A stretch of 64,000 nucleotides of DNA from positions 124,001-188,000 of the forward strand of contig NZ_UCNW01000008.1 in NCBI RefSeq assembly GCF_900474185.1. Direction: 5' to 3'. Both the position numbers and the translations under genes were made by a program. The first letter of the stretch is position 1. Each line of letters begins with the position of its first letter. Of this stretch, positions 60,377-64,000 are shown piece by piece. The notes beneath the pieces were generated by a model. The model was not told where the DNA came from. It did not search any database and worked only from the letters and a program-made list of their open reading frames with translations. The DNA comes from Synechococcus sp. UW69 (GTDB lineage: Bacteria > Cyanobacteriota > Cyanobacteriia > PCC-6307 > Cyanobiaceae).

Positions 60377-61267
60377 ATGGCCGAAACGCAGAACGAACAA
60401 GCCTGGTGGAACCGGGAATCGGTGCGGGGCAGTCGGGCTCTGATCCTCAGCTCTCTGGCCTTCAGTCTGATGACGGTCTGCGTCAAGCAGCTGAACAGTC
60501 GTCTTCCGGTGGTGGAAATCGTGCTGAGCCGAGCGCTGATCAGCATCGTTCTGACCGTAGTTGGGCTACGCCTCGCCGGGGTTTCTCCCTGGGGCCATCG
60601 ACGCGGGCTGTTGGTGGCCCGTGGGCTGCTGGGCAGCCTGGCCCTGCTGTGTTTCTTCGAGGCGATTGATCAGCTGCCACTCGCCTCGGCAACGGTGCTG
60701 CAGTACACGTACCCCACATTCACGGCCCTAGCGGCGCTGCTGCTGCTTGGCGAACCGCTCCGACGACGCATCAGTGGGGCGGTTCTGCTGGGCTGGATCG
60801 GCGTCACGCTGGTGGTGCAACCGCAGTGGCTGACGGGAACAGCACAGCCGGCTCAGCTCATCCCTGCCCTGATCGGCATTGCTGGCGCTCTGATGACCGC
60901 CCTGGCCTACGTCAGTGTGCGGCGGCTGTCGGAAACCGAACACCCGCTGGTGATCATCCTGTATTTCCCGATGATCTCGGTTCCCTTAACCCTGCCCTGG
61001 GTGCTGCATCAGGGGGTGTGGCCCAACGGCATCGAGTGGTTCTGGCTCCTGGGAGTCGGCGTGATGACTCAGCTTGGCCAGATTTGGGTCACCGAAGGCC
61101 TGCGCTGTCTGCCCGCCGCACGAGCGACGTCGATCAACTACGTGCAAGTGGTCTTCGCCGCTGGCTGGGGCTGGCTCTGGTTTGCTGAATCGGTGAATGC
61201 CTGGCAGGTGGGTGGGGGAATGCTTGTGCTGTCCGCCACCCTGATCAGCCTGTCGGCCCGGAGTTAG
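60377..61267 (+). CDS. EamA/DMT-superfamily transporter
   Basis: A 296-residue protein with ten hydrophobic helices in two EamA repeats: LSSLAFSLMTVCVKQLNS, ASATVLQYTYPTFTALAALL, then the second repeat with ALAYVSVRRLSETEHPLVI and INYVQVVFAAGWGWLWFAES. DMT members export amino acids, nucleotide sugars or metabolites; none can be assigned. The ATG at 60377 is chosen since the upstream extension is low-complexity and overlaps dnaG. Confidence 0.9.
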   Translation: MAETQNEQAWWNRESVRGSRALILSSLAFSLMTVCVKQLNSRLPVVEIVLSRALISIVLTVVGLRLAGVSPWGHRRGLLVARGLLGSLALLCFFEAIDQLPLASATVLQYTYPTFTALAALLLLGEPLRRRISGAVLLGWIGVTLVVQPQWLTGTAQPAQLIPALIGIAGALMTALAYVSVRRLSETEHPLVIILYFPMISVPLTLPWVLHQGVWPNGIEWFWLLGVGVMTQLGQIWVTEGLRCLPAARATSINYVQVVFAAGWGWLWFAESVNAWQVGGGMLVLSATLISLSARS

Positions 61268-61285
61268 CTCGACTCGAAGTAGACC

Positions 61286-61747
61286 TCAGGCCTTGTCCAA
61301 TCCCAAGGGATAGGTGAGCCAGGCCTGACGGTCATCCGTTCCACCCTTGGGGCGGACCAGGCGCCAGCTCTGCCCGCGGGAGCCCCGTTGCAGAAACAGC
61401 TCAAACGGGCTGTCCACCTGAACGCGGTCACCGGGCAGCTGCCAATCGAACCGACCCGAAACCCTCAAGCCCTGCTCATCGCCCAGGGCGAAGCTTTCCT
61501 GGTCTTCGACCCGCACACGACTAACGCTGGGGGCGATGGGCATCGGGGTGAGGTCCAGGGAGCTGGCGATAGCCGTCTGGGTGAGCTGAATCTGCAGGGC
61601 CAGCGCTTCATTCAATAGAGCGCGTGGCGGTTGGGATCCACTGCAGGCCGTGAGGGAAACCACGATCGACAAAACGCAAAGCGCCTGAAGAAACCTTTGC
61701 AAGACACGCTTCAAAAGAGACACAGGCAATGACAGCTGCGGCAACAT
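61286..61747 (-). CDS. Lipoprotein of unknown function
   Basis: A 153-residue protein with a type II signal peptide ([17 protein letters not shown]) whose lipobox LTAC places the modified Cys at 35. The mature part has beta-rich features ([39 protein letters not shown]). No family is recognised. It is divergent from ruvA, with 22 bases between the starts. LspA at 30629 would process it. Confidence 0.75.
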   Translation of the reverse strand: MLPQLSLPVSLLKRVLQRFLQALCVLSIVVSLTACSGSQPPRALLNEALALQIQLTQTAIASSLDLTPMPIAPSVSRVRVEDQESFALGDEQGLRVSGRFDWQLPGDRVQVDSPFELFLQRGSRGQSWRLVRPKGGTDDRQAWLTYPLGLDKA

Positions 61748-61769
61748 GACGCGGTTGGAACCTCTCCCC

Positions 61770-62414
61770 ATGATCGGCTGGCTGCAAGGACGACCGATGG
61801 AGTGCTGGACTCAAGGCAACCGTAGCGGCGTTCTGTTGCTTTGCGGTGGTGTCGGGTATGAGGTGCATCTGACGGAGCGGCATCAGCAGAACCTCTCTGC
61901 TGAAAGCGATCTAAACCTGTGGATTCATCAGGTGCAGCGGGAGGACGGCAGCAGCCTCTATGGCTTTCCTCTCCGTCAGGAGCGGGATCTGTTCAGGCTG
62001 CTGATCAGCGTCAGCGGTGTCGGTCCCCAGGCCGGTCTGGCCCTGATGCAGGAATGCAGGCCCCAAGAACTGGTGGAAGCGATCAGCAGCGGTGATCTGC
62101 GCCGACTTTGCAAGGCGCAGGGCATCGGCAAACGCACAGCAGAGCGCCTTGCGGTGGAACTCAGGGCCTCCATCGCGGCATTCGCGGGCGTTAATCCAGC
62201 TCCCTCCCTGGCTGAAGGAATCAGCTCAGAGCAGATGCCAGAGAGCGGGGCCGACGTCGAAGCAACCCTGGCAATGCTTGGTTACGACGATCTCGAAATC
62301 CGTCGCGCCATCCGTGCCATCGCCGAGGGTGCAGATGGCCCCCCGCCTGCCGGAGGCGACCAGGACGCTTGGCTGCGGGTCTGCCTCCAATGGCTAAGTC
62401 GCGAATCGGCCTGA
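61770..62414 (+). CDS. ruvA: Holliday junction DNA helicase subunit RuvA
   Basis: A 214-residue RuvA with an N-terminal OB-fold ([22 protein letters not shown]), two HhH motifs ([15 protein letters not shown] and [14 protein letters not shown]) and a C-terminal domain that binds RuvB. It holds four-way junctions for branch migration. The ATG at 61770 is the family start; one at 61746 is possible. Confidence 0.97.
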   Translation: MIGWLQGRPMECWTQGNRSGVLLLCGGVGYEVHLTERHQQNLSAESDLNLWIHQVQREDGSSLYGFPLRQERDLFRLLISVSGVGPQAGLALMQECRPQELVEAISSGDLRRLCKAQGIGKRTAERLAVELRASIAAFAGVNPAPSLAEGISSEQMPESGADVEATLAMLGYDDLEIRRAIRAIAEGADGPPPAGGDQDAWLRVCLQWLSRESA

Positions 62415-62470
62415 TCCGTCCCTCGCAAAGGTAAGCTGGTTGTTTGCACTGACAGGGCCGCCCCCCGCGC

Positions 62471-62740
62471 ATGTCGCTTGATACCACCGAGAAGCAGCAG
62501 CTGATCAACACCCACCAGACCCACGGCACCGACACCGGTTCGGCCGAGGTCCAGGTGGCCATGCTGAGTGAGCGGATCAACCGTCTCAGCAGCCACCTGC
62601 AGAACAACATCCACGACTTCTCCTCGCGTCAGGGGCTGCTCAAGATGATTGGCCGTCGCAAGCGTCTGCTGAGCTACATGCGCAGCAAGAGCGAGCAACG
62701 CTACGCCGATACGATCGCCAAACTGGGCATCCGCGGTTAA
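62471..62740 (+). CDS. rpsO: 30S ribosomal protein S15
   Basis: A standard 89-residue S15 starting [20 protein letters not shown]. It contains [20 protein letters not shown] and [20 protein letters not shown]. It binds 16S rRNA early in assembly of the platform. A short interval of 56 bases separates it from ruvA. An S15-type autoregulatory leader was looked for; the upstream sequence has only a weak inverted repeat (GCAAA/TTTGC). Confidence 0.98.
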   Translation: MSLDTTEKQQLINTHQTHGTDTGSAEVQVAMLSERINRLSSHLQNNIHDFSSRQGLLKMIGRRKRLLSYMRSKSEQRYADTIAKLGIRG

Positions 62741-62752
62741 TCGAACTGCCCC

Positions 62753-63166
62753 ATGGCTGAGCAACGCAATGCCCTTCCCTTCGAGCCCAAAGGGTCTGGG
62801 AAGGGAAGCAAGCCTGCCTCTGGGGCTCCCAGACAGGAAGCCATTCCTCGGTATGTGGCCGATCGAATGGCTCGTCGTGTCGCTGTGTTCACAGGACTCC
62901 CGTCTCTCGCAGGGATGGGAGTTTTTGTTGGCAGCTACGTCGTCGTCACCCGTGGCATCGCCGATATCGCTCCGGGGCTCACACTCGCAGGCTCCGGCTT
63001 GTTTTTCCTCCTAGGGCTGGTGGGACTCAGCATTGGCGTGTTGACAGCCAGCTGGGATCCCGAACCAGGTTCCCTTTTGGGCTTTGAGAACTTCAAACCC
63101 AATGTCCAGCGGATGCGTGAGTCGATCCGGGCCCAGAAGCAACAGCAAAGGGAATCAGAGCCCTGA
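62753..63166 (+). CDS. PAM68-like membrane protein
   Basis: A 137-residue protein with a basic N-terminus and two membrane helices: FTGLPSLAGMGVFVGSYVVV and LTLAGSGLFFLLGLVGLSIG, then SASWDPE-like sequence (TASWDPEPGSLLGFENFKPN). This motif is typical of PAM68/DUF3464 proteins, which assist photosystem II reaction-centre assembly in plants and cyanobacteria. It lies 12 bases after rpsO and converges on dnaE. Confidence 0.88.
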   Translation: MAEQRNALPFEPKGSGKGSKPASGAPRQEAIPRYVADRMARRVAVFTGLPSLAGMGVFVGSYVVVTRGIADIAPGLTLAGSGLFFLLGLVGLSIGVLTASWDPEPGSLLGFENFKPNVQRMRESIRAQKQQQRESEP

Positions 63167-63195
63167 ACAGTGCTCTTCTGATGACCTAATCAACA

Positions 63196-64000
63196 TCAAG
63201 TGAGAACCAGACGATCGCTGCTGCGGGCTTCAAAGGCTTGGTTGCGCAACGATTCGATCGCTGCATCGACATTTTTTACGCAGAACTGAGGGCCAAGTCG
63301 CACGTAGCGAACGGTCTCGCCATGACGCACCTCGGCGACCACAGGCACTTTGACGCCCAACTCATCCCGTTCGGGACGATGTTGGTTCAGGCATTCCCGC
63401 AACTTGTGCTGAATGGCGATGTCACTGGCCTGATCAGAAGGGAGCTGAACCAGAAGCAGATTGAGCTCATCAACGGCGCGGCAGTCGTCAATGATCAGCT
63501 GCACGCGCTCGTCACGCCGATCCACCCCAGCCCACACCAGCAAGCGGGCTTCGGCCATCAGATGATCCGCGAGGCGGGCGTAGCTCTTAGGGAAAACAAC
63601 GGCTTCGCAGCTTCCGGTGAGATCCTCGAGCTGAAGAATCGCCATGCGGTCGCCCTTACGGGTGGTGACCTGGCGCATCTCCGCCACCATCGCGATGGCA
63701 CTCACCTTTGTTTTATCCGGCTGCTCCTCAAGGGATCCCAGGCCGATGGGCGCCAGCAGTTTCGAGGAGGGCGTGAGCTGTTTGAGGGGGTGATCTGACA
63801 AGTAGAAGCCCACCAAATCTTTTTCAAGGCGCAGCTTTTCTGTCGGGGGGTAATCCGGCACCGGTGCAGCTTTGGGGGCATGGCTGAGATCAGCCGGGCC
63901 AGCGTCATCGGATGCAGGGGCCATCAAATCGAAGAGATTGCCCTGACCGCTGTCACGGTCCTTGGCCCGTGAGGAGGCCCAGTCGAGGAGCAGGTCCAGA
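63196..64000 (-). CDS. dnaE: DNA polymerase III alpha subunit, C-terminal part
   Basis: The C-terminal 268 residues lie in the window and the gene continues beyond 64000. Upstream residues include LLDWASSRAKD and GQGNLFDLMAP. A helix-hairpin/OB domain follows: EKDLVGFYLSDHPL, then MRQVTTRKGDRMAILQLEDL and EAVVFPKSYARL, the tRNA-anticodon OB fold. The replicative polymerase is split by an intein in some cyanobacteria; that junction would lie further upstream, so no conclusion can be drawn here. Confidence 0.96.
   Translation of the reverse strand, partial: LDLLLDWASSRAKDRDSGQGNLFDLMAPASDDAGPADLSHAPKAAPVPDYPPTEKLRLEKDLVGFYLSDHPLKQLTPSSKLLAPIGLGSLEEQPDKTKVSAIAMVAEMRQVTTRKGDRMAILQLEDLTGSCEAVVFPKSYARLADHLMAEARLLVWAGVDRRDERVQLIIDDCRAVDELNLLLVQLPSDQASDIAIQHKLRECLNQHRPERDELGVKVPVVAEVRHGETVRYVRLGPQFCVKNVDAAIESLRNQAFEARSSDRLVLT

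Noticed and set aside
62415-62470. S15-type autoregulatory leader before rpsO
   Set aside because: Only a weak 5-bp inverted repeat is present in 56 bases; too little for a structure claim.
63196-64000. Split dnaE intein
   Set aside because: The only dnaE sequence here is far downstream of the intein insertion site, so presence or absence cannot be seen.
1-64000. tRNA or rRNA genes, CRISPR arrays, insertion sequences
   Set aside because: No cloverleaf, CCA-ended tRNA-like stretch, repeat-spacer array or transposase was recognised by eye; a tRNAscan/CRISPR search would be decisive.

Overview
The window looks like a chromosome segment of a marine Synechococcus-type cyanobacterium, probably subcluster 5.1. 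Diagnostic genes are chlP, pcyA, apcF, psb28, gun4, sipA, ferredoxin-dependent sulfite reductase, a PAM68-like protein and the DevBCA exporter. The genes are tightly packed, often with 1-4 nt overlaps, and GC-rich. The species assignment is inferred from gene content and order; no database search was possible.

Layout. 1-2,000 is lower in GC and gene-poor. It holds an rlpA-like gene interrupted by an in-frame stop, a short direct repeat and three small unrecognised ORFs. 2,012-10,927 (all minus) carries ccsA, the lptA-lptB-lptF lipopolysaccharide-export operon, a DUF309 gene, typA, a U32 peptidase and a VanY-like carboxypeptidase. 10,955-23,708 holds chlP, glyS, sir and then a minus-strand rpsB-tsf-unknown-recG-vanX run, plus a glycosyltransferase and a tiny basic protein with a perfect terminator. 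23,742-34,805 contains pcyA-devB-devC-devA, a pair of M16 proteases, sipA, bioY, lspA, a membrane GTPase, a PLP decarboxylase and tadA. 34,777-45,827 contains an aminotransferase, apcF divergent from glnA (with a textbook NtcA promoter), a methyltransferase, a GHKL ATPase, gun4 divergent from mnmH, and psb28 followed by two AI-2E-family permeases. 45,824-52,132 is one long minus-strand run: yraN, rsmA, ispE, DUF3082, a 31-residue membrane peptide, pdhB, secD, secF and a small membrane protein. 52,205-57,191 runs mainly plus: a pentapeptide protein, rlmH, a lower-GC glycosyltransferase-like gene with an oxygenase neighbour, and SOS-controlled umuDC. 57,201-64,000 holds dnaG with three unknown small genes, an EamA transporter, ruvA, rpsO, a PAM68-like gene and the 3' end of dnaE.

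The most interesting signals are mainly regulatory. The rpsB leader has two crossing perfect helices that predict a pseudoknot next to the start codon. The glnA NtcA site matches GTA-N8-TAC with a -10 element 22 nt downstream. A LexA palindrome lies between umuD and a divergent gene whose apparent start codon falls inside it. In the proteins, pcyA is fused by single-base and 4-base overlaps to devBCA, and a catalytic/non-catalytic M16 pair is translationally coupled. No tRNA, rRNA, CRISPR array or insertion sequence was recognised.
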